Source: Coprinopsis marcescibilis (Eukaryota > Basidiomycota > Agaricomycetes > Agaricales > Psathyrellaceae). From it: 21,446 nucleotides of DNA. The stretch lies in assembly GCA_004369085.1 (NCBI GenBank), contig ML210492.1, forward strand, positions 1 to 21,446. The letters are read 5' to 3'. Position numbers and translations under genes: made by a program. Positions 7,639-16,706 of this stretch are shown here, one piece after another (the stretch's first letter is position 1; each line of letters opens with the position of its first letter). Under the pieces are notes generated by a model that worked only from the letters and a program-made list of their open reading frames with translations, searched no databases and was not told the origin of the DNA.

Positions 7639-9734
7639 ATGAACACGAAGACACCCGTGAACTCTGATGCTGAGACAACGAGAATAAACGAAAAGGACGT
7701 CGCGAAGGCGTCGTACCACCAGCGTTTATTGGCTGATCCCAGGCCCATCAGCGTAAAGCAGCGAACTGAGGGCGATGTCAGACGAGTGGCGCCCATTGGG
7801 CCCCAAGCTCCAACTCTGAACACTCATCGATTCTCTGTCGACGACAAGCCCCGGCATTATCTGGACATATATTCACCCTTCGAGCCCCGGTATCACAAAC
7901 GACCCACGCCCCACTCCACAGCAATTGCGCTGCCTGAGCAGCATCAGTCGACCAACGCTCTGGCCACCTTTTCGATGCCAACATCTGCTCATGTGCCACA
8001 ACGTCACCAACCACTCTCTGTCATGGGGTCAGGTCGAACAAAGAAGGAAAACCTCCGTGCTCCTGCACTTTTGGAGCAACGATCGCGAAATTCACTTCCC
8101 GTTAGAGGCATTTCCGTTCTTGATCTTGGAAGAAAGGAAGCTGAAGGCCTGCCTTCTTTGCCGTTTGACACGGACAGAGGTTCTCAGCTGGGATGGGAGA
8201 GCATGCAGCACGAACTGGAGTTGCTGCGCAAAGCCGTTCAAGAAATGCATAAAACCACTCGGAAGCAGACGAAGGTATTGTTTCTCGTACACCCTTTGAA
8301 ACTATGGATGTATTGACTTTGAGGCGTGCAGAAGATCGAAGAACTTAAAAACAGTCTTTCTTCGAACGCGCAGGTGAAACCATATCTCATTCTTGGGGGA
8401 TTTCGTAGTGATCGACATTACGCCCCTGTCCAAAGCTTCTTAGGGATCGCGAAAACGAGGTCGCAGAGTTAAAGCTGAAATACATTAAATCCGAAAACGT
8501 ATGTTTTTACGAATCCAGCAAGCGAATTTTCTAACAGTTCTAAAACAGTTGATATCAACCATCGAGTCGTCCGTGCAATGTCAGATCTGCATGGAACTTC
8601 CTCTTCGCCCGTTCTCGTGTGTTTGATCTATTCACTTAACTCGAGACGTGATTCTCATAAAACGCTAGCCTTGCTCCTTGCGGACACGTCCTGTGTTTAA
8701 CGTGTTTACAGGAATGGTTCAGAACGTCCACGACGCATGACGAAGATGACGAAGATCCTCCAGAAACGAATGTACTTCGTCCGAAAACATGCCCCTGCTG
8801 CAGGTCTCTTGTCCGCCACCGCCCATCTCCGGTGTTCATGGTCAAGGCCGTGTCTTCGGCCCTCATCAAGGAAAAAGAGATCGCGGCAGGGCCATCTGCT
8901 TCTGGTGAACGATCGGACGGAATTCCAGACTTGGGCGAGGAAGATCCTTGGAGAGGGATATTTCCCTCGAGTGACGACGACGGAGAGTCAGATGAAGATC
9001 TTGGTGGGGATTCGTCGGATGACCTTGAGGACGGGGAAGTAGATGATTGGATGATAGCTCTCGACGCCAGCGGGAACCCTCATTTTTCATGGTCAAGTGA
9101 AAGCGAGGACGAAGACGAGGATAATTACCCTCTGGGCCGATATGCACAATACGACGACACAACGTCGGAAGAGGAAGAAGTCGACCTTTCTGTCCGGTTC
9201 AATTTACCCCGTTGGGAGCCGGCCTCAGTCAATATCAATCCAGACGACTATGATTTCGACGGATTCGACGATGAGACTCGGGAGAACACCCTTGCATTGC
9301 TAAGGCGTGGGTGTTCGTGGGAGATGATACAGAATTTCAACATGGAGTACGCCCATCTTAGGGGCATCATTGTTTGCTTGCGATCGATAAACCACCTGTA
9401 TCTCTCAGACGACGACGACAGCACCGACGAAGAGGTCGCTGATGGGGAGAGGCTCCATAGAGTTTATCTTGGGTTCAACATCATCTTGGAGGAAGATGAT
9501 CGTGACGGGGAAGCCTACATACACAGTGTTCTTGACGATATTCGGAACCACCCCGAACGGTGGCGCAAGACTCGGTTGAACGATGGCCGTCGCTCAATGG
9601 AAGTGCGACGCCTTGTGCCCTTCTACGGCTTTGAGCGGGGTAACACCACGACCGATGATGAGATCTGGAGTGACTCAGAGGAAGGGGACGGAGATGAAGA
9701 TGACGGCGGCGATGTGGACTTGGATCTCGGGTAA
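7639..9734 (+). CDS. C3HC4 RING-finger protein, probable E3 ubiquitin ligase
   Basis: Exons 7639-8274, 8332-8373, 8436-8498, 8549-8616 and 8669-9734 join to 624 aa. Residues 1-190 are polar and probably disordered. A coiled coil covers about 195-250 (for example HELELLRKAVQEMHK, then KIEELKNSL and ENEVAELKLK). The RING has the full C3HC4 set: C258, C261, C274, H276, C279, C282, C311 and C314 (CQIC, CGH, CLTC, CPCC), with an acidic 28-residue loop before the last pair. The remaining ~300 residues are very rich in Asp, Glu and Ser and have no domain I recognise. RING proteins of this type pass ubiquitin from an E2 enzyme to substrates; the coiled coil would allow dimerisation. The substrate cannot be guessed. 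The start is the first ATG after a likely 5' UTR intron. Confidence 0.85.
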
Positions 9735-11014
9735 ACTGTGGATGTTTCGTCAACTTTCGATTTTGTGACGCTAGTTTGTTTGTGCTGTTGACTTTTTTTT
9801 CAGTTCGCAAAAATTGTACTTGGTGTTTCGGAGTCACCGCTGTAGCCATATTTAGGTTTGGAGCAATGTAATATAGCAGATAAGACACTCTCGAACGAGG
9901 AAATTAAACAGTGGAGTGCGCAGCATTCGCTGAAGAGAGGTGTACTATATCCACAGGTCTGGGTCGCAGATCCTGTTCGAGTCAGAAAGGAAATTTGATA
10001 CAGCCTGATTGGTCGACGTTGCTGAACGTTTACACGAGCGGACAATGTGCTTGCGGCCTTTGCTTCCATTTCCGGGGCGAATTTTACTGTGAGGAAGGGT
10101 GCTAGAGGATGGTACGACCCTCAGCGCTCTTGGCTCTGCGAAATTTAAACCGTTGGTTTATAACTACTTGGTGACCAGAGCTCTTACATCAACCTTCGAG
10201 TATCAATCAACCACTACCAAATTCTCTTGCCCTGTGTCTGGTATCCCATGCGGACGACGGCTAGAAGCGAGCCATTCCATGTCGCTACTCGACGGCCTGT
10301 GATGTGTGTGCCAGTAGTTTAACATTCCCTCGTATTTTCAAAAGTCGCGAGTTTCTGTACAATTTGCGCAGTAACGGAGACAAGGTGTGGGAATTAGGAA
10401 GTAGCTCCCGGTGTTTCATGGTCGTCCCACCTGACGCGATCCTGTGTTGAATGAGGAATAGATCCGATTGCCAGATATGAGTAAAGCAAAAGAAACCATG
10501 CCTGCCCCACGAGCACGAGGTTTGGTTCAAAAACAATTGGCACAACGGGTGAATTTTGTCCTAAGTGAGTCGTTATCTTCTGGTATGTAGAGCGAACAGC
10601 GGGACCCAAGCGAGAATCGGACCGGCTAATATTAGCTGTGCTTATTTGACTCATATTTTCCGACTTTTGGAGATTAAGACCGATTTTGAAGTTCCGCGCA
10701 CATCTCTCGGATTCCACTCCGATTCGGACAGAGAACGAAGAGAGAAGTGTAAAATACTTGACATAGTCTTTACCTGCTAACGAATTCCAACATAGTCCCC
10801 AACGGTGAGAATTCTGTGGTGAACATTTGCCGCCACCGGTATACCGTCCGTATACGCGCCAAGCAAATGTTACGGCCCCGTCCCGAACGGACCGTGGACC
10901 GGCAAACAACGCGTGGGAGAGAAGACACAGGCTTTGTGGTTTGGATTGGAATGATTGGAATGGGCACTGTGGCTTCGTTCCAATCCTCCACCCACCGCGA
11001 CCGCGACCGTCCTC
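9735..11014. other. 1.3-kb intergenic region upstream of NUP85
   Basis: I recognise no gene here. A short plus-strand frame from ATG 10478 (begins MSKAKETMPAPRARG, 37 codons) has coding-like composition and ends beside a GTATGT donor-like site, but no continuation with a good splice was found. A 257-codon minus-strand frame (11164-10394) crosses the region and overlaps the first NUP85 exon; it has no domain I know. Near 10837-10855 the sequence CGGTATACCG, a perfect palindrome of the CGG-N4-CCG form, is followed by a second GTATAC; such CGG/CCG pairs resemble sites for fungal Zn2Cys6 factors. This part probably contains the NUP85 promoter. Confidence 0.4.
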
Positions 11015-13680
11015 ATGCCTCAAGTGGACCATTTGGACCTTGTTCCTGCACTTGTGGGTCCCGATGAATTTAACGCACTTGTGTCCAAAGGCCAGACCAT
11101 ATCGGTTGCTGCATCCCCATTGAACGACAGTCATGCCCTCTTTATAACGCCAACTTACGATCATGTTTGTTTTTCTGTACTGAAAGTTTGGTATCCGGTG
11201 TTTACCATTCTCTCAGGCTCTTAATGCCAAATCCAGCGACTCTGAAGACCAACCAATATATTTTATCAGCCTTCATGGAGCACCATCGTCGGAACGGAGA
11301 CTTGTGGGTACCTCTTGCTTATTCGCACACTTGAAACTTTCGGGCTAACTCTTCGCGAACAAGTTCATAACAGATACGCTTGCCATCTTCACCGCCATGC
11401 GTGACTTGAAGAATAGCGCGAAAAGTCAACCCCAGGATTGGTAATTTGAATCGTCTTCCATTTAGACCGTTAATAACGCCCCGGACTTAGGCTGCAGAGC
11501 GATTCATCAATAACAGTCCTTCGCAAGCTTGGAATTGACTATTCCACTTTCATCAAAGAGTGTTGGGTTCACGCATCGGTATTTCGCTCGTTTCTCAATA
11601 GCGTACGCGTCAGTTCTTTGATTGGTCTTCTAGCAACCCATACCAAGAGATGGGCCCTTGCAGTTCCCCAGTGACCATTACCGGAGCTTGTTCACATGCT
11701 TCTCGCTCTTTGTGATACTCTTCACTCCAGAACCTGGATATGAACAGGCTCCGGTAGGCGACGAACTTATGGAGTGGCTCAACACGCACTTCATCGAACC
11801 CTCAACGGAAGAGGGTGACCATCTAAGCAGTTTGGATAAACCTTGGGAAGACGAAACATTTTGGCCCTACCTTACCCGGTATGTATCGTGCGGCTCATGG
11901 TTTGCCTTGTTGTCAGTGCTCACTTCCTGTCAGGGCAATCTTGCGTGGGTTGACGAAAGCAGCCGTGTTCTTTCTGGAAACTTTGTCAACCCGCACGTCG
12001 CAGGACCTCATCCCTATGGCAGAGACATTGCAGTCCATCGTTCAATCCCAACCTCGACTTCAGAACTTTACTACAGAACGCGAATTCGCTCAAGCAATAA
12101 GACGATGGAAGGATAAGGTCAAGGCCTTGAGGGTGGATATGGATCGTATACCAGAAAGTAAACGGTTTGACGAGTTTGAGAATTGGTGGGAACGGTTAAG
12201 TGATATTGTGGGTATTCTGGAAGGGCGAGCGGAGGTGGTGAAACGCGTATGTGAGGATCTAGGAGCAGATTGGAAAGAAGTTTGTGTCGCATGGGGCATA
12301 TTCGTGGACCCCCGGCTCCGACGGCAAGATCTACCGTAAGTTATACCCCCTGCTTTAGTTCAAAACTAATTGTAGGCATCTTAGAGACGTTGTTGCGGAT
12401 GTTTTAATGGACATGCCGCCCGATCCAACCAGCCTTGAAGATAACATCCATGCTGCATTGTTTTCCAGTAGTTTTCCCGACGCGCTGGAACATTCCTTTG
12501 ACCTGGATCCATGGCTTTCCGCTCATTTGGCAGACCTTATGGAAGCTCTCTCGCTTCTTGAGCCCCCGGCTGATGAGGAGTAAGTCTTCCATTCATGTTG
12601 CAAAGTAAGGTGCTGATGACTTGTCCAGCCTTGAAATGTCCCTAAGGGACTTTTACGTCCTATCATATGCGGAGTACCTCCATTCAGATCCTGCCCTCTG
12701 GCGTATAACGGTGGATTACATGTACGCATGTGGCGAAATTGGGAAAAAACGCGGCGACGAGGTTCTGCTTCGCGTACCTTTGAAACTTCACCAAACGAAC
12801 AATCCTTCGGCAGATAGCATAAGAGCTGGGGACATTACCGGAACGCTAAAAGACATCAACGAATCCTGCCTTCAGTACCAACGAGAAACAGTTCGTCGGA
12901 CTGTATGCAATGTAAGGTGTTCTCTGCTCCATCAGGACGACGCAACTGATGTTGGGCATTTGAGATTGCATCCCAGATCTTTATTCAGGAGAAAAACTAC
13001 GGGCTCGCGGCTTCGTATTCTACATCAGCGGAAAACTGGACAGGGTTAGGGCGCATTGTTGACTACGTTCTTGAGGAATACATTCAACGCGGTAGTCCAT
13101 ATTTTGATCACTAATCTGCGGTTCTGTTCTGACATTTTGGTCCTTCCTGCTAGGTCCGCAACCATTCATTGAATATGCTTCGGCGATCGCTCCTATCATA
13201 CCAACCCTCACCAACCAGCCGAAGATAAACGGCGTTTTCTACCATCGGATGATATTTGCAGCTCGATACGCCCGCTTGCACGAACTTCTTGGGCGACATG
13301 AATTTGTGGAAGCAGCCTTGGACATCGTCACAATTTTCCAAGAAGATGTTGCGCCATCCTCTTGGTGGGCTGTAGTTCTATGTGACAGTGTACCGCTGTT
13401 GGAATATGGTGAGGCCGTCGGAACATCGAGTTCGTGATCCCTCAAACTGACCGTCTTATCAGAACCGAGACTACTGTTCTCGTCACCTCAGGCTTCTTTG
13501 CTATTGCTGAAATTGGAAGAGGTCATTGCTAGGGCTTCCCACGGGGCTTCAACGGAATACTTGTCGACCTTGTTGCGCACAATTCCGAATGGTAACACTA
13601 ACGCCGCCCTACATCGCCTGCAAGTCGTGCGATTGGCTCTGGCCCGTTACTTTGCGAGATGCACGGTTCTTAAAGCATAA
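11015..13680 (+). CDS. NUP85: Nucleoporin Nup85 (Y-complex, Nup84/Nup107 complex)
   Basis: Exons 11015-11164, 11217-11307, 11374-11440, 11491-11602, 11664-11878, 11934-12335, 12376-12579, 12629-12911, 12965-13091, 13154-13408 and 13463-13680 join to 707 aa, close to the 744 aa of yeast Nup85. Family signs are PVGDELMEWLNTHF, FWPYLTRAILRGLTKAA, LDPWLSAHLADLMEAL, and above all YAEYLHSDPALWRITVDYM followed by the CGEIGKKRGDEVLLRVPL helix and the later VLEEYIQRG. Nup85 is an alpha-solenoid subunit that binds Seh1 and forms one arm of the Y-shaped scaffold of the nuclear pore. No membrane segment or FG repeat is seen, as expected. The intron 12336-12375 is only 40 nt. The start ATG 11015 (MPQVDHLDLVPAL) is the first in the open exon; the 5' half of the model rests on splice signals and reading frame more than on strong motifs. 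Confidence 0.88.
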
Positions 13681-14079
13681 CAGGCACCAGAATGCTATGA
13701 TACTTCTGCCTTTGCGAAAACGACCAGTTATTTTGGGACTGTATTGCTTGCACGATCGTGTATACCTAATCGGACTCGTTTCATTATACTGTATGTATAG
13801 GTAAACCGATAGCATGACGCACAAATGTTATCGAGATCTGCGGCGCAGTCCACTTCGTTCGGCTGGTAGTCAGGCGTGTTGATAACCATCAAGATGCAAC
13901 TTGGTGGAAAGAATAATCAATATTCCATCCGAAAACCTCTGTTATACACCGTGCTAAGTAACGTAAGGATCAAAGAATCATGTATCGCCTAGTCAACCAC
14001 AGAACCCCCTTTTTTTGTAAATATCTTCCAGTTTTCCTCCAGAACCACAAAGACAAAGCCAGATCGAATAGGAAACTAG
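13681..14079. other. Intergenic, nothing recognised
   Basis: This is the 3' flank of NUP85. It contains the probable 3' UTR and AT-rich stretches such as the T8 run near 14010. I see no gene or RNA motif. Confidence 0.4.
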
Positions 14080-14654
14080 GACAATGGTCGGGAACCGGAT
14101 CAAAGCGCTCGTCATTCGCTCAGCGATCAACGCATAAGGTCATCAGCGGCCCACGAGGGAAGGGTAGCGGCAGGGGTCGCAAATGCGACCTCCGACGTGC
14201 ACCGCAGGAAGTTCGAGAGGTTCGTTGAGGCTGATAGGAATTTGCTCGTGTAAGCCAATGTGCGATGATCTGTCGGCAAAGAATGATTTACGTCACTTGA
14301 CAATTACAGACATGGGGACCATCGTTGTGATAGTCGCTTAAACCGCAATCAGCCTGGTTACAGTCTATCTGGAGGTACGAGGTTCAGCATATGGACGTGA
14401 AAATATTGACAGCTGGTACCAACCTTGGTCTTGTAGTCCAAAGCAAAGTGACCGCAGTCGAAGACTTTGTTTCGAATACCCATTCGACACATGCTGTCAA
14501 GTTGTGTGAGGTAGATGAGGTAGATGAGGTGGTTGTTTGGATGTATGGTTGGATTGGGCTTGCTCTGGTTGGAGTTCGACCAACGTCCTTCTTTTTATAC
14601 GCCTCAGACATCACAGTTTTCTCATTGAATTCAAACCCACGACCATGGAGGTGA
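14080..14654 (+). CDS. Possible spliced coding region, unrecognised
   Basis: Three open segments join in frame: 14080-14249, 14310-14374 and 14413-14654, giving about 158 residues. The first is preceded by an acceptor-like ACTAG and reads, in part, GRVAAGVANATSDVHRRKF and ERFVEADRNLLV. The first intron (14250-14309) has a good GTAAGC donor and CAATTACAG acceptor. The second (14375-14412) is 38 nt, at the short end. The last segment includes ILTAG-like AGTNLGLVVQSKVTAVEDF and a Val/Glu/Asp repeat. I found no start codon in frame upstream and no known family. It could be a degraded gene, a partial model or chance. Confidence 0.2.
14508..14534. repeat. Short 9-bp tandem repeat
   Basis: The unit GAGGTAGAT is repeated at 14508-14516 and 14517-14525, followed by a diverged copy GAGGTGGTT at 14526-14534. 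In one frame it encodes a Glu-Val-Asp repeat. Confidence 0.7.
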
Positions 14655-15195
14655 ACTTGAATGTGAATATAAAATGTCCCGATGTGATTAACTTGAACGG
14701 GATAAAATCTCGATCTCATTTCCAGCTACTCTCACATAAGCTTCATGGAATCCACGCAGCTCCAGCCTAGCGCCCAACCATAACCTTGAGTTTAAAAGAA
14801 AATCAAGTATCTAACGTCCTTGATTGAGACTGCTCGTCATGGGTGTATGCTGCATTGAGCCTTTAATTTCATACCGTCTGACATATCACGTCCCGCTGAT
14901 TCGGTGAGGTGGATAATAACTGAGGGTTCCAAGGGAGGGTTAATTCCGCCAGATCGGATGTGGAATAGTTTTATGCGTTTCTGGCGATTTGTTTTCATTT
15001 TATTTTTTTATGAAGCGGTTCGACATAGTGGAAGGCCTTGATCATCATTTTTCTGGTGGTCTAGACACGAAAAATGGCGTTTCCATGGAGTGTTTTTGTC
15101 AAAGTTATAGATTGTGATTGGCCACGGACGCTTTACAGAGCTTTGGTCTTGGCGAGGTAACTGCCTTTTGACCTTGAAGTATTCTCCAGCTCGGC
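14655..15195. other. Intergenic, nothing recognised
   Basis: No open frame with coding character, RNA gene or repeat was seen. A T-rich stretch lies at about 14990-15010. Confidence 0.4.
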
Positions 15196-15381
15196 ATGAA
15201 AGAGCAAGGGGCGTTCTCTACTGTCTCAAGTCAGCTTGGAGAGGCTTGGACCAGCTTCCAAGGTGGCGCGCCACCAAAACCTGTTATAGACTTGTCGTTG
15301 ACATCATCTGGCGTGACTAGTATAAACACTTGGCGTTCGAAGGGAGCCCTTGTACCCCACATCATTATCGTCGAAGCGTGA
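15196..15381 (+). CDS. Small open reading frame, hypothetical
   Basis: An ATG-started frame of 61 codons begins MKEQGAFSTVSSQLGEAW and ends in IIIVEA before a TGA. The composition is unremarkable and protein-like (Ser/Thr-rich with a hydrophobic end), but there is no signal peptide, membrane helix or family that I recognise. A 14-bp perfect palindrome lies inside it. It may be an exon of the unrecognised coding-like region that follows, or chance. Confidence 0.15.
   Translation: MKEQGAFSTVSSQLGEAWTSFQGGAPPKPVIDLSLTSSGVTSINTWRSKGALVPHIIIVEA
15244..15275. repeat. Inverted repeat and 14-bp perfect palindrome
   Basis: GGTGGCGCGCCACC at 15262-15275 is a perfect palindrome. It directly follows and overlaps the inverted repeat CTTGGA...TCCAAG (about 15245-15262, loop of six). 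Together they could form adjacent hairpins. Function unknown. Confidence 0.7.
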
Positions 15382-15808
15382 AAAGAAAGAGAGAGCTCGT
15401 TTAGTTCAGCTAGAACCATGCAGGTAAGTATCTGTACTCGGGGGCAGGCGTTTGTTCACGTATGTCACGGTTGACTTTACTTACTGTTGATGGGGTAGAA
15501 ATCACTGATGAGCACCACTGAGGTTCATGCTTTGCCCTGCCTTCTCTTCTGTAGTCTTCACCCCTTCTTGCGAAAACGACGTCAACCATGCTACGATGAT
15601 AGGCAATGCGACACCCGATCGACACTAGCGACACCCGACTGGTTTTGTCATTGTATATGTCGTGAACTGTGCAAACTGCGACACCGTCCGCCGCGAGGTC
15701 ACATAGCAGCTTCCGAGCAGCTTCCGAGTCAGATCCAACGAATTCCAGGAACAACGATGTTCGCAGAAAGTATAAAAACCGCAGCAGCGCAACAAAAGGG
15801 CATGGTGA
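15382..15808. other. Intergenic with small direct repeats
   Basis: The 11-mer GCGACACCCGA occurs at 15608-15618 and 15628-15638, and GCGACACC again at about 15678. Another 11-mer, GCAGCTTCCGA, is repeated in tandem at 15706-15727. An ATG at 15418 (ATGCAG followed by GTAAGT at 15424) resembles a short first exon with a donor; an acceptor at 15498 would lead into a frame open to 15864, but its cysteine- and arginine-rich product is not recognisable. Confidence 0.4.
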
Positions 15809-16706
15809 TATCGCCGCGTCAAGCTGGTACTGGAACCCGAACAACTCTATCCAAATTCATTTGAGGTCTGCAAGTCGGCAACCTCCTGTTCTACATTTAA
15901 CACGACCTTGAGGCCTGATCTGTGGGCTCCTCATAAGCGACAATATGCAGGATGGGGCCGAGCGAAGTACATGCATATGACACAAGGCCAAATCTTGGAT
16001 GTGGGTGAGAACTTCCGACCTCTAGTTTTTAATCGGTCAGGAAGCGAAGCAGATCAATTTGGCTTATCGGATTCAAATTGATGGCTCCGGTGTGGCGGGT
16101 CAGACCAAGCAAGTGTAAGAGATACAGTGTGCACAGTAGATTCAGATTGAGGCTCGAACTGGTTTTACCTTACGCCGTCTGGTCGCAACAATTGTTTTTG
16201 AAATAATGCCAATGCAAGCATATTCAATTTCTGACTTATCCAAAGCTTGCGGTCACCATTTTAGTATATCTGAGCCCTCTGCGCACGGGATTGCCAGCTT
16301 CTATGTTGAGTACTCGTTATTTAAGAACGGGTTGAGAGCTTGAGGCTAGTAACAGCCAGGAGTTTGGCGAATATCTGTACATTCAGCGGCATGATGGTGG
16401 GGTTACTCGCTTTGGGTGCCCTGGGCCCTGGCAGATCAGTCTCAACAAGGAGCTAGGGGTTTCTGAAGCTCAGCGAATCACCCTGCGCCCTAACCTGACA
16501 GCCTTGAGGCGCTTATTCCAACGATCGCTGGTGCCGGGGCGATCCCGCCGCTCAATGTCACGTGGAAACTTCCCTATGCGGAAGACAAGGGCGGCGGCGT
16601 TGTACTGAATCTTGATGAACTCTGGTTAGTATTGGCCTTCACGTCCTCCATTGAACCTCGCTATCGCTATGAGCATAGCGATGTCCGACGAGGGATATCA
16701 GTCTAA
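15809..16706 (+). pseudogene. Coding-like region with successive frame changes, unrecognised
   Basis: Stop-free stretches follow one another in different plus-strand frames: 15809-16081 (90 codons, contains LEPEQLYPNSFEV and RPDLWAPHKRQYAGWGRAKY), 16140-16343 (67 codons, contains SEPSAHGIASFYVEYSLFKN), 16336-16608 (90 codons, contains EFGEYLYIQRHDGGVTRFG) and 16494-16706 (70 codons, contains IPTIAGAGAIPPLNVTWKLP and YAEDKGGGVVLNLDEL). Codon composition looks coding, especially in the last two. The second and third stretches would join by skipping one base near 16335. I could not find introns joining all of them with good signals. Either a gene has decayed by frameshifts, or it is a live gene whose short introns I did not resolve. 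No family recognised. The end overlaps the start of the RhoGAP gene. Confidence 0.3.

Noticed and set aside
9800..10069. Minus-strand ATG frame of 89 codons just after the RING gene
   Set aside because: It has no domain or conserved motif and is near the length expected by chance in this region.
14250..14309. C/D-box snoRNA in a putative intron (CGATGAT and a nearby CTGA)
   Set aside because: The box C does not match RUGAUGA and no paired D box and terminal stem fit.
14460..14485. TTTCGAATACC, similar to a tRNA B box
   Set aside because: No matching A box, acceptor stem or anticodon arm could be drawn around it.
14384..14719. Minus-strand ATG frame of 111 codons
   Set aside because: Partly explained by the 9-bp repeat giving Thr/Ser runs; no domain seen.
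15410..15844. Minus-strand open frame of 144 codons
   Set aside because: No ATG near the start, no recognisable domain, and no splice evidence.
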